This document shows positions 1 to 7,900 of a DNA stretch of 48,247 bases, in pieces. The stretch lies in assembly GCA_030427985.1 (NCBI GenBank), contig JAUIBH010000021.1, forward strand, positions 1-48,247, written 5' to 3'. The notes below the pieces were generated by a model that saw nothing but the letters and a program-made list of their open reading frames with translations, did no database searches and was not told the DNA's origin. Position 1 is the first letter of the stretch, and each line of letters starts with the position of its first letter. This DNA is from Bacteroidia bacterium. Lineage in GTDB: Bacteria; Bacteroidota; Bacteroidia; Flavobacteriales; Flavobacteriaceae. The translations under genes and the position numbers were made by a program.

Positions 1-1
1 G

Positions 2-46
2 AATTATCTTAAAGATATTATGGCTTTACAACGCGTAGAAAAATGA
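2..46 (+). CDS. C-terminal end of an upstream gene, probably adenylate kinase
   Basis: An open frame enters from the left edge and ends at a TGA that overlaps the obgE start (ATGA). Only 14 residues are visible ([14 protein letters not shown]), too few to identify the protein. Adenylate kinase is suggested only because adk commonly precedes obgE in Flavobacteriia. The overlap suggests translational coupling with obgE. Confidence 0.35.
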   Translation, partial: NYLKDIMALQRVEK

Positions 47-1044
47 CCGAGGGAAATTTCGTTGATTATGTTAAAGTGCATGTCTCCTCTGGAAACGGAG
101 GGAAGGGCTCTGCGCATTTGCATCGCGAAAAATATGTGGCCAAAGGCGGTCCCGATGGGGGAGATGGTGGAAGAGGAGGCCATGTCATCATAAAAGGGAA
201 CAAAAACCTTTGGACTCTTTATCACTTTAAATTTAAGAAACATTTTAAGGCTGGTCACGGAGAACACGGAAGTAAAAACCGAAGTACCGGAGCTGATGGT
301 GCCGATGTTTATATGGAGGTGCCTTTGGGAACCGTGGTCAGGGATACGGAAACCAACAAGGTGTTGTTTGAGATTACCGAGGACCAAGAGGAAAAAATCA
401 TCTTGGAAGGCGGAATGGGGGGGCGGGGAAACTGGCACTTCAAAAGTGCCACCAACCAAACCCCAAGATACGCCCAACCAGGAATACCTGGTCAGGAAAC
501 CCAAATTACCCTTGAGTTAAAAGTTTTGGCCGATGTAGGCCTTGTGGGTTTCCCAAATGCTGGTAAATCTACCCTGCTTTCCGTAGTGACCTCCGCAAAA
601 CCCAAGATTGCCAATTACGAGTTCACGACCCTAAAACCCAATTTGGGCATTGTGGAATATCGCGATTTTAGGAGTTTTGTCATGGCCGATATTCCCGGCA
701 TCATTGAAGGCGCAGCCGAAGGCAGGGGATTGGGGCACTATTTTTTACGGCATATTGAACGTAACGCTATGTTGCTTTTTCTGATTCCAGCGGATAGTAA
801 TGATATCAGTCAGGAATACGCCATTTTGTTGGATGAACTGCGACGGTACAATCCAGAACTCTTGGATAAGGACCGATTGGTGGCCATTTCCAAATGTGAT
901 ATGTTGGATGAGGAACTCATTGCCGAAATGCGGGATGACATGAAAGAGGATTTTAAGGATGTGCCCTATATGTTCATTTCCTCCATAAGTCAATTGGGTA
1001 TCCAGGAACTCAAGGATAAACTCTGGGAGCTGTTGAACGAATAA
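43..1044 (+). CDS. obgE: GTPase ObgE/CgtA
   Basis: Essential Obg-family GTPase that acts with the 50S ribosomal subunit and in stress and cell-cycle control, in the cytoplasm. The first ~160 residues form the glycine-rich Obg fold ([26 protein letters not shown]). The GTPase domain follows, with the P-loop GFPNAGKST, the switch II/G3 region [16 protein letters not shown], and a G4 motif read as SKCD in place of the common NKxD. The length of 333 aa is normal for Bacteroidota Obg proteins without a long C-terminal tail. The ATG overlaps the stop of the previous gene. Confidence 0.97.
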   Translation: MTEGNFVDYVKVHVSSGNGGKGSAHLHREKYVAKGGPDGGDGGRGGHVIIKGNKNLWTLYHFKFKKHFKAGHGEHGSKNRSTGADGADVYMEVPLGTVVRDTETNKVLFEITEDQEEKIILEGGMGGRGNWHFKSATNQTPRYAQPGIPGQETQITLELKVLADVGLVGFPNAGKSTLLSVVTSAKPKIANYEFTTLKPNLGIVEYRDFRSFVMADIPGIIEGAAEGRGLGHYFLRHIERNAMLLFLIPADSNDISQEYAILLDELRRYNPELLDKDRLVAISKCDMLDEELIAEMRDDMKEDFKDVPYMFISSISQLGIQELKDKLWELLNE

Positions 1045-1110
1045 CAGCCCTTATTCCATTCCAAAAGCCAAATATTCATTATTTTTAGTGGTAATCCAGA
1101 TGCACCTGTC

Positions 1111-1635
1111 ATGCGATACCTACTTTTCATAGCATTTTGTTGCCTTTTGGCATCCTGTTCTTCTATCCGGGTGAATTATGACTATGACAAAGGAACGGAC
1201 TTTTCCAACTATACTACCTATAACTATTTTTCGGATATGGAAACGGGCCTCAGCCAATTGGATGAGCGCCGGTTGATTGGTATCTTGGATTCGACATTGC
1301 AGTTTAAAGGATACCGTTTGGCCGAAGAGCCTGAATTCTTCATCAATATCTTGAGCAGCGAATACCAAAGTGCCCCCAATAGTTCGGTAGGGATTGGTAT
1401 GGGTGGTGGTGGACGAAATGTAGGTGGTGGCGTTTCTGTGGGATTGCCCATAGGAAATGGAAGTATCCAGCGTCACATACAGTTCGATTTTGTGGATGCC
1501 CAACGAGATGCCCTGTTCTGGAAAGCATCCACAGAGAGCGGGTATCGTGACAATGCCTCACCCAGTGTGAGGGAAGACCGTTTAAGAGCCCTGGTCAAAA
1601 AGGTATTTTCCAAGTTCCCCCCTGAAACTGATTGA
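1111..1635 (+). CDS. DUF4136-type lipoprotein
   Basis: A 174-aa protein with a lipoprotein signal peptide whose lipobox ends LLASC, so Cys16 is the predicted lipidated residue. The mature part begins with the pattern typical of DUF4136 proteins (VNYDYDKGTDFSNYTTYNYF) and has a glycine-rich stretch near residues 95-112. DUF4136 proteins are envelope lipoproteins of unknown role, common in Bacteroidota. The gene stands alone between obgE and the S9 peptidase, with no clear operon partner. Confidence 0.85.
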   Translation: MRYLLFIAFCCLLASCSSIRVNYDYDKGTDFSNYTTYNYFSDMETGLSQLDERRLIGILDSTLQFKGYRLAEEPEFFINILSSEYQSAPNSSVGIGMGGGGRNVGGGVSVGLPIGNGSIQRHIQFDFVDAQRDALFWKASTESGYRDNASPSVREDRLRALVKKVFSKFPPETD

Positions 1636-1793
1636 AAAACCCTTCTTCAACTTCAGAATACCGTTGCCCATAATGGGATTAGATCAGTTTGTTCTTTCCA
1701 ATACATTTAAAATCAGAATGTAACAAAAGTGCATAAAGCCAGTCTTATTTTATAAGAGAACTAAATTTCAATCAAACAATTAATTCAACACGT

Positions 1794-3818
1794 ATGAAAA
1801 CAACACAAAAGATCAAATGGGTCTGTGGACTTCCCTTATTCCTGTTTTTGGGAGTTTTGGTCCAGGCCCAAGAAAAACCCGGGGACACTACCTTGGTAAG
1901 TTCCGATGAAGAACTGCAAGCTTTGGCCGCACTGGATCAGGGCGATTATAGATACACCGTAGAGGATTATTTTGGTAATCCAAAGGCCTTTACATTTCGA
2001 TTTTCCCCTGATGGCAAATATCTTTCCTACAGCGAAAGCGATGAAAATGGAAAACGCCATATCTATGTGAAGAACCTTGAGACCAATGAAGTCAAAAGAG
2101 CTATAGAAGAGAAAGAAGAACTGGTGCGGGTGTATGGCTGGCTCAACAATGAACGGCTATATTTTTCAATGGATACAGGAGGTGATGAAAATTATCATAT
2201 CTATGCCGTTGATATTGATGGGGGCAATTTAAAGGACTTGACTCCCTTTGACGGGGTTAGGGCAGATTTCAATGAATTGCTTCGTGATGATAAGCAACAC
2301 ATCATTGTTGATTTAAACAAGAACAACGCCCAAGTGTTTGAGCCTTACAAATTAAATGTGGTTACGGGAGAAATCACCCAATTGTATGCCAACGAGGATG
2401 CGGCCAACCCCATTCTTGGCTACGATTTTGATAAAACTGGAAAATTAAAGGGGTTTGCCAAACTGCGGGATGGTGTGGAGCAAGATGTTTACTATGAAGA
2501 TGGCGAAGGGGGATTCAAGATTTTAAAACAACTCAACTGGAAGGATAATTTCTTCATTGCCGATTTTAATTATGCCACGGAATACCCACATGATGCTTAT
2601 GTGATTTCCAATTTGGATAATGATAAATCCGAAGTACAACTGTACGACCTTAAAGCGAACAAAATCATTAAAAAGATTTTTTCCCATGATCAATATGATG
2701 TTCAGGAAGGGGGGATTTCCAGAACACGTAATTATGAAATAGACTACTTTTCTTATGAAGGAGAGAAAAGTGTAATAGTGCCCGTGAGCGAGGTGTTTCA
2801 AAAAATGGATGCCAAAGTAAAAGAGGAACTTCCCGGAATGCAGTATGATGTTTTGGACAGTACCGAAGATGAAAACTTGTATATGCTCTATGTAGATAGC
2901 GACAAGGTGTATGGCATTTACTATGCTTACAACGTGGCCGAAAATAAGTTGACAGAATTATATAACACTATGCCCCAACTCAAAAAGGAAGATATGGCCG
3001 AAATGCGCCCCATAACCTTTACCAGTAGGGATGGCATTATCTTGCATGGTTACATCACCTTGCCTAAAGCAGCTTTGGCCGGAGAAAAAGTACCTGTGAT
3101 TGTTAACCCGCATGGTGGGCCACAGGGCATTCGCGATTCTTGGGGATTTAACCCAGAAGCCCAATTGTTTGCCAGTAGGGGATATGCCACGCTTCAAGTG
3201 AATTTCAGGATTTCTGGAGGGTATGGACGCGAGTTTTTGGAATCGGGATTTAAAGAGATAGGAAGAAAGGCCATGGACGATGTAGAAGATGGGCTAAAAT
3301 ATGTGGTGGAACAAGGCTGGGTAGACCCAAATAAAGCCGCCATTTATGGTGGCAGCCATGGTGGGTATGCCGTTTTAAGGGGGTTGACCAAGACTCCGGA
3401 CCTTTATGCCTGTGGAGTGGATTACGTTGGCGTGTCCAACTTGTTCACCTTTATGCAGACCATTCCGCCCTATTGGAAACCCTATTTAAAGATTATTAAG
3501 GAGATTTGGTATGATGAGGACAATCCTGAAGAGAAGAAGATCATGGAAGAAGTTTCTCCGGTCTATCAAATCGATAAAATCAAAAAGCCACTGTTTGTGG
3601 TACAGGGAGCCAACGATCCACGCGTGAATATTGATGAATCCGATCAAATTGTAAGTGCCTTGCGGGAAAAAGGGTATGATGTGCCTTATATGGTAAAATA
3701 TGATGAGGGGCACGGATTTGGAAAAGAGGAAAACCGCTTGGATCTCTACAGGTCCATGATGGGTTTTTATGCCAAGCATTTGGGGCAACAAGAAATACCC
3801 CAACCTTTAAAAGATTAA
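1794..3818 (+). CDS. Secreted S9-family (prolyl oligopeptidase-like) peptidase
   Basis: A 674-aa secreted serine peptidase. It has a Sec signal peptide (likely cleavage after VQAQ, about residue 25), then a beta-propeller-like region to about residue 400, then an alpha/beta-hydrolase catalytic domain. The catalytic triad is visible: the nucleophile Ser in GGSHGGYA, Asp in GANDPRVN and His in DEGHGFG. S9 enzymes of this layout (acylaminoacyl or dipeptidyl peptidase type) cut short peptides, probably in the periplasm here. The gene is monocistronic, with a terminator 23 bp after the stop. Confidence 0.93.
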   Translation: MKTTQKIKWVCGLPLFLFLGVLVQAQEKPGDTTLVSSDEELQALAALDQGDYRYTVEDYFGNPKAFTFRFSPDGKYLSYSESDENGKRHIYVKNLETNEVKRAIEEKEELVRVYGWLNNERLYFSMDTGGDENYHIYAVDIDGGNLKDLTPFDGVRADFNELLRDDKQHIIVDLNKNNAQVFEPYKLNVVTGEITQLYANEDAANPILGYDFDKTGKLKGFAKLRDGVEQDVYYEDGEGGFKILKQLNWKDNFFIADFNYATEYPHDAYVISNLDNDKSEVQLYDLKANKIIKKIFSHDQYDVQEGGISRTRNYEIDYFSYEGEKSVIVPVSEVFQKMDAKVKEELPGMQYDVLDSTEDENLYMLYVDSDKVYGIYYAYNVAENKLTELYNTMPQLKKEDMAEMRPITFTSRDGIILHGYITLPKAALAGEKVPVIVNPHGGPQGIRDSWGFNPEAQLFASRGYATLQVNFRISGGYGREFLESGFKEIGRKAMDDVEDGLKYVVEQGWVDPNKAAIYGGSHGGYAVLRGLTKTPDLYACGVDYVGVSNLFTFMQTIPPYWKPYLKIIKEIWYDEDNPEEKKIMEEVSPVYQIDKIKKPLFVVQGANDPRVNIDESDQIVSALREKGYDVPYMVKYDEGHGFGKEENRLDLYRSMMGFYAKHLGQQEIPQPLKD

Positions 3819-3840
3819 TAAAGTCACTGATATTCAATGA

Positions 3841-3868
3841 AAAAGGGAGCATTTCGCTCCCTTTTTTT
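3841..3868 (+). terminator. Rho-independent terminator after the S9 peptidase
   Basis: A 10-bp perfect stem, AAAAGGGAGC paired with GCTCCCTTTT around a 5-nt loop, continues into a run of seven T. It directly follows the S9 peptidase. The A-rich 5' arm would also give a U-tail in the reverse direction. Confidence 0.9.
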
Positions 3869-3929
3869 GCATAAAACCATTCCATTTACCGTTCGCACTT
3901 TCATTTTTACCACTGCCCATAATCTCCTT

Positions 3930-3958
3930 TTGTATAGAAGTAAAGTCCTCTACTTTAG
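3930..3958 (+). promoter_or_regulatory. Candidate flavobacterial promoter for the 4073-6127 operon
   Basis: TTG at 3930-3932 is followed after 18 nt by TACTTTAG at 3951-3958, one mismatch from the Bacteroidota -7 consensus TAnnTTTG. It lies about 115 nt before the first recognised gene, so the 5' leader would be long and would include the tiny ORF at 3986. Confidence 0.45.
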
Positions 3959-3985
3959 CATCATACAAAACCATTAAAAACAAAA

Positions 3986-4042
3986 CATGATGATCGCACT
4001 GGCAAAATTGATGATATCCGTATTGATGGACATCCTCATATA
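3986..4042 (+). CDS. Possible 18-aa hydrophobic peptide ORF
   Basis: A tiny ATG-started ORF encoding MMIALAKLMISVLMDILI, almost wholly hydrophobic with one Lys and one Asp. It lies in the leader between the candidate promoter and the small membrane protein at 4073. It could be a leader peptide, a tiny membrane peptide or chance; no homology is recognised. Confidence 0.2.
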
Positions 4043-4072
4043 ATTGAATTTTGAAACTAAAAAACCAATACA

Positions 4073-4285
4073 ATGAAAAAACTAAATACAACGCAGAAAG
4101 TAGTTTTGGGAATGGGCCTTGTGGGGGCCTGTATCGGATTCTATGGCAAATGGACCGGATGGGCCTACGATGACTATTTTGTGTTCTTTTATACTGGGAT
4201 GACCATGGTTTGGATAACTTTTTTACCGTCGAGCAAGACCTGTTGTATCCCTTTTTGGAAAAAGAGCGCCAAAAAACAGCAGTAA
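4073..4285 (+). CDS. Small two-helix membrane protein, unknown function
   Basis: A 70-aa protein with two hydrophobic stretches (about residues 9-24 and 34-52) and a basic C-terminal tail (KKSAKKQQ), so a small inner-membrane protein with a cytoplasmic tail is likely. I do not recognise a family. It begins 58 bp before the histidine kinase on the same strand and probably shares its transcript, which hints at a link with the kinase. That link is inference only. Translation starts at ATG. Confidence 0.6.
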   Translation: MKKLNTTQKVVLGMGLVGACIGFYGKWTGWAYDDYFVFFYTGMTMVWITFLPSSKTCCIPFWKKSAKKQQ

Positions 4286-4343
4286 AGGAATTCCACAGGT
4301 TGAAAAGCAAAGAGTATATTTGGATTATCGCGGATCATATTCC

Positions 4344-5402
4344 ATGGAATTAAATAGCAAGAGAAGAAATTACATTTTTTGGGCACTTCAACTTTTGGGT
4401 TGGGGATTTATTAATTCGGTATCCATTTTTGTGGTTAAAGGGCTTAGCCCCCAGTTGCTGCTCTATTCAGTGGTAATGGGTACTTTTCTGGGCATCTTTT
4501 CCACTTCCTTGCTCCGTTGGTATTTAAAACAAAATGTGCAGTTTGAATCGTTTGGGGGGAAGGATTTTATTAAAATCCTTATTGCTTTTTTGCTTACGGC
4601 ACTTGTGTTTGGTGCTTTGAACACCCTGTTTGGTTTTCTGTACGTAAAATTCGGTCCAACATTGACCGAAGCTGAACATAACATGTTCAAAACCTATGAC
4701 AACCTTGGTATCCAAGTACTCAATTCTTTGTTTTTGATTGGGGCTTGGACAGTCACCTATTTGGTCATTAAACTATTGTTGAAACTCAATCAGGATCGTA
4801 TTGAGCGCTTGGAGCTGAACACCCATTTAAAACAGGCTCAGTTAAATACCCTCAAGGGACAGATCAATCCACATTTTATGTTCAATAGTCTCAATAATAT
4901 TCGCGGACTAATGCTTGAGGATGTAGAGCGATCCCGTGAAATGTTGACCAAACTCTCCGAGATTTTACGGTATTCCCTCACTAAAAACAACATAAATGCC
5001 ATTTCGGTACGGGAAGAACTGGAAGTGGTGGATAATTACATCGAACTGTCCAAAATACAATTTGAAGATCGGTTGCAATTCATTGAAAATGTAAACTCAG
5101 ACACTTTAGATCTTCAGATTCCACCCATGATCATACAATTGTTGATCGAAAATGCCATAAAACACGGTATTTCCAACCTAAAACAAGGTGGGACAATAAC
5201 GTTGAACATTAAAAAGGAAGAAGCCATTTTGCTTATTGAAGTCAAAAATACCGGCAAGCTTCAAATTGCCAAGAATTCCACACAATTGGGATTGAAAAAT
5301 ATTGAGCAACGTTTAAAGCTGCTCTATGCCGATAAGGCTTCTTTTGTTTTGGAAGAGGTTTCCGATGAAGTGGTGGCCCATATTAAAATTCCACTGGCAT
5401 GA
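4344..5402 (+). CDS. LytS/YehU-type sensor histidine kinase
   Basis: A 352-aa membrane histidine kinase. About four transmembrane segments occupy residues 5-150. A PF06580-type dimerisation/phosphoacceptor region follows, with the phosphorylated His in GQINPHFMFNSLNNIRGL. A degenerate HATPase domain with the N-box IPPMIIQLLIENAIKHG comes last. There is no extracellular sensor domain, so sensing is probably by the membrane helices. An open frame extends upstream to a TTG at 4320, but the ATG at 4344 gives the usual start just before the first helix. The stop overlaps the response-regulator start (ATGA), so the pair is translationally coupled. Confidence 0.93.
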   Translation: MELNSKRRNYIFWALQLLGWGFINSVSIFVVKGLSPQLLLYSVVMGTFLGIFSTSLLRWYLKQNVQFESFGGKDFIKILIAFLLTALVFGALNTLFGFLYVKFGPTLTEAEHNMFKTYDNLGIQVLNSLFLIGAWTVTYLVIKLLLKLNQDRIERLELNTHLKQAQLNTLKGQINPHFMFNSLNNIRGLMLEDVERSREMLTKLSEILRYSLTKNNINAISVREELEVVDNYIELSKIQFEDRLQFIENVNSDTLDLQIPPMIIQLLIENAIKHGISNLKQGGTITLNIKKEEAILLIEVKNTGKLQIAKNSTQLGLKNIEQRLKLLYADKASFVLEEVSDEVVAHIKIPLA

Positions 5403-6127
5403 AGATAAAAGCAGTTATTGTTGAAGATTCCCGTTTGGCCCGAAATGAGCTAAAAGAACTCATTAAAAAATACGGGGAAATTGAGCTTGTAGGGGAAGCA
5501 GAGAATGTTGACAACGGTTTTGAACTTATTCAAGAAACAGTACCAGACCTCTTGTTTTTAGACATCAATATGCCAGAAAAAGATGGTTTTGAGCTTTTGG
5601 AAATGCTTGATGAGGTGCCCATTACCGTTTTTACTACGGCTTTTGATGAGTTTGCGATAAAATCGTTCGAGTACAATGCGTTGGACTATCTCTTGAAGCC
5701 TGTAAGCGAAAAACGATTTGCCATGGCCATGGATAAGGTCAAGGCCAAGCTGGAGAATGTAGATCAGGGGAAAGGCGTTGAAACCAAAAAATTATCAGAA
5801 AACAGTCAGATTTTTATCAAAGATGGAGAAGCATGCTGGTTGGTGAAGATTGGGAACATTTCCCTTTTTGAAATTGTTGGGAACTATACCCGGGTATTTT
5901 TTGAAGATAAAAAACCACTGTTGTACAAATCGTTGAACCAAATAGAGGAAAAACTGCCGGAAACCTCTTTTTTCAGGGCAAATCGACAACAAATCGTGAA
6001 CACCAATTTCATAGAGAACGTAGTGCCTTGGTTCAATGGTAAACTTAAACTTACGCTCAAAAATGGGGAAGAAGTTGAAGTGTCCCGAAGACAGTCCTAT
6101 ATCTTCAAGGATAAAATGAGTCTTTGA
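5399..6127 (+). CDS. LytTR-family response regulator
   Basis: A 242-aa partner of the preceding kinase. The receiver domain spans about residues 1-120, with the phospho-acceptor Asp in FLDINMPEKDGF and the conserved Lys in YLLKPVS. A LytTR DNA-binding domain follows at about 140-240 (NYTRVFF, FRANRQQIVN, VSRRQSY). Such regulators bind direct repeats upstream of target genes. No target can be assigned from this window. Confidence 0.95.
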   Translation: MKIKAVIVEDSRLARNELKELIKKYGEIELVGEAENVDNGFELIQETVPDLLFLDINMPEKDGFELLEMLDEVPITVFTTAFDEFAIKSFEYNALDYLLKPVSEKRFAMAMDKVKAKLENVDQGKGVETKKLSENSQIFIKDGEACWLVKIGNISLFEIVGNYTRVFFEDKKPLLYKSLNQIEEKLPETSFFRANRQQIVNTNFIENVVPWFNGKLKLTLKNGEEVEVSRRQSYIFKDKMSL

Positions 6128-6140
6128 TCAAAGAATAAGA

Positions 6141-6218
6141 AATGATGTCAGTTCGAGCACAGTCGAGAACGCCTTGATCAAGCATTGTAAAATTCTCGAC
6201 CCCACTCGACATGACATT
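6141..6218. repeat. Imperfect inverted repeat with GTTCGAG...CTCGAC motif (REP-like)
   Basis: The 5' arm AATGATGTCAGTTCGAGCAC (6141-6160) continues to GTCGAGAA. It pairs imperfectly with TTCTCGACCCCACTCGACAT (6193-6212), which continues to GACATT. The element lies between two convergent genes. From memory, short interspersed repeats with a TTCGAG/CTCGA core occur between genes in Flavobacteriaceae. That this is a member of such a family is inference. Confidence 0.55.
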
Positions 6219-6232
6219 TAGGACATTAGGGA

Positions 6233-6610
6233 TTAAGGCTTCAGCAAATCCTGATACCTGTCTTTATAGCCAACAAGGGCCAAAATGTTTAAAATCAACA
6301 ATGCCAAGGCTGGCCCTATACCTTCCGGTAACAATGTGGCATGGAACAATACCGCGTTTACGGATACGCTCATTAAAACTATGGCCATTAAAGCACCATA
6401 TTTATTGAAAATAAAGGAAAGACCCGCTAAAATTTCCACAATCGCTACCAATTTTAAGGTATATGAGGATGAGACGGCTCCAAAAAAGGCAATAACAGAA
6501 TCGGGCATTTCACCTCCCATGGGAATGAAATTTAAAAACTTGTTTAGCCCGAATATCAGGACAAATATTCCTAATAAGATACGGACTGCCATAAAAACTT
6601 TTGAATTCAT
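6233..6610 (-). CDS. DoxX-family membrane protein
   Basis: A 125-aa protein with four predicted transmembrane helices and the DoxX-like pattern: an N-terminal helix RILLGIFVLIFGLNKF, a loop with an FIPMGG-type motif, then LVAIVEILAGLSFIFNKYGA. DoxX proteins are small inner-membrane proteins associated with redox homeostasis or quinone-linked functions, and most are uncharacterised. The start is ATG. The gene converges with the response regulator. Confidence 0.85.
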   Translation of the reverse strand: MNSKVFMAVRILLGIFVLIFGLNKFLNFIPMGGEMPDSVIAFFGAVSSSYTLKLVAIVEILAGLSFIFNKYGALMAIVLMSVSVNAVLFHATLLPEGIGPALALLILNILALVGYKDRYQDLLKP

Positions 6611-6703
6611 AGGTATAATTTTTGTTGGTTAATTAATAGAAATATACAAAAATTACGAATATGATAATTCAATAGGGATTTTTTCTACAAAAAGACAGAG
6701 TGA

Positions 6704-7489
6704 TTACATTGATTTTAGTAACCCTCCATCAATAGGAATATTGGTGCCGGTAATGTAAGCTGCTTGGTTTGATGCCAAAAAAGTCGCCAAATAACCGTAT
6801 TCTTCAGGTTTTCCTATTCGCTTCATGGGAACTTTCTCTTCCATATTGGAAAGGACTTCATCAGGTGATATTCCCATTTTTTCAGCTTTTTTGGAGTTGA
6901 GTTGGGCTATTCGGTCTGTATCAAAGTAACCGGTCAAAACACTGTTTACCGTAATGCCATCTTGGGCCACATCAAACGCTAAACTCTTGGCCCAAGTAAC
7001 CACGGCAGCCCGAATAGTATTGGAAAGTGCTAAATAATTCAATGGCTCCTTTACCGATATGGAAGCCACGTTAATGATTCGTCCCCACTTGTTTTTCTGC
7101 ATGTGTTTTAGCGCAAGTTCCGTGGTAAAGACCACTGATTTAAACAACAAATCGAAGGCGTTTTGATAGTCATCCACATTTTTTTCCAAAGCTCCACCAC
7201 CCTCGGGACCTTGAGTATTGTTGACCAAAATATCAATTGTATTATTTTCAAAAAAAGTTGAAATGATGCGTTTGAAAGCTTCAAAATTGGAAAAATCAAC
7301 TACCAAATACTGGTGTTTTTGACCTTGGGAATTATCCATTTCTCGGATTAATTCCTTCATGCGTTCTTCATTTCTGGCCATCAGGGTGACGCTGGCCCCA
7401 CTTTCGGCCAGTTGCCGTGCAATGGCCTCGCCAATTCCTTTGCTGCTCCCGCCCACAAGGGCTTTTTTTCCTTTCAGTGTAATGTTCAT
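6704..7489 (-). CDS. SDR-family oxidoreductase lacking the canonical catalytic Lys
   Basis: A 261-aa classical-length short-chain dehydrogenase. The NAD(P)-binding motif GGSSKGIG is at residues 13-20, the structural NN at about 90-91, and the catalytic-Ser region NVASIS at about 140-145. The expected YxxxK reads Tyr152-Leu-Ala-Leu-Ser156, so the usual Lys is Ser. The C-terminus has the normal cofactor-loop/PIDGG ending (GTNIPIDGG). The subfamily with an ALSN..R arrangement is widespread but poorly studied, so oxidoreductase activity is uncertain. The gene begins 3 nt after the cupin gene and is probably co-transcribed with it. Confidence 0.88.
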   Translation of the reverse strand: MNITLKGKKALVGGSSKGIGEAIARQLAESGASVTLMARNEERMKELIREMDNSQGQKHQYLVVDFSNFEAFKRIISTFFENNTIDILVNNTQGPEGGGALEKNVDDYQNAFDLLFKSVVFTTELALKHMQKNKWGRIINVASISVKEPLNYLALSNTIRAAVVTWAKSLAFDVAQDGITVNSVLTGYFDTDRIAQLNSKKAEKMGISPDEVLSNMEEKVPMKRIGKPEEYGYLATFLASNQAAYITGTNIPIDGGLLKSM

Positions 7490-7492
7490 GTG

Positions 7493-7804
7493 TTATCTAT
7501 ATTCGTCTCGCGTCGGACTAAAAATGTCCATTAATTTACATTTTGTAAGTGCTTTTCCGCTGTGGGTCGTGTTGGATGGAATAATCACCACATCCCCCGG
7601 ATGGTATGTATCTGTTTTTCCATCCAAGGTAAATTCAAAAGTGCCCTCCACCACATGCATGATTTGCTCGTGGATATGGGCATGTTCAGGTACTTCAGCA
7701 TCTTTGTCAACATCCCAAAATACCCAACTCATGCGTTCGCCATGTACCAATTTTCCGTGGTAACCGGGCATAATTTCCTTGGATTTGATTTCTGATAGGT
7801 TCAT
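7493..7804 (-). CDS. Small cupin-domain protein
   Basis: A 103-aa single-domain cupin. Metal-ligand motifs are visible: HAHIHEQIMHVVEGTFEF (motif 1) and HPGDVVIIPSNTTHSG (motif 2). Single-domain cupins bind a divalent metal and act as small dioxygenases, isomerases or ligand-binding proteins; the substrate is unknown. The open frame runs upstream to 7942 across the mpl promoter and start. The ATG at 7804 (MNLSEIKSKE) is therefore chosen. It lies directly upstream of the SDR gene, which suggests a two-gene catabolic or detoxification operon. Confidence 0.87.
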   Translation of the reverse strand: MNLSEIKSKEIMPGYHGKLVHGERMSWVFWDVDKDAEVPEHAHIHEQIMHVVEGTFEFTLDGKTDTYHPGDVVIIPSNTTHSGKALTKCKLMDIFSPTRDEYR

Positions 7805-7853
7805 CTTTTTCAATTTTAGTCGAATATAAAAATTAATAAGATGATTTCTTTGT

Positions 7854-7883
7854 TTGGATTGGTTCTGCCATTGGCTATTTTTG
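7854..7883 (+). promoter_or_regulatory. Flavobacterial promoter for mpl
   Basis: TTG at 7854-7856, a 19-nt spacer and TATTTTTG at 7876-7883 match the Bacteroidota primary-sigma consensus TTG-N17-23-TAnnTTTG exactly. Transcription would start near 7890, about 11 nt before the mpl ATG, giving a very short leader. Confidence 0.75.
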
Positions 7884-7900
7884 AATGATAAACAAGATTG

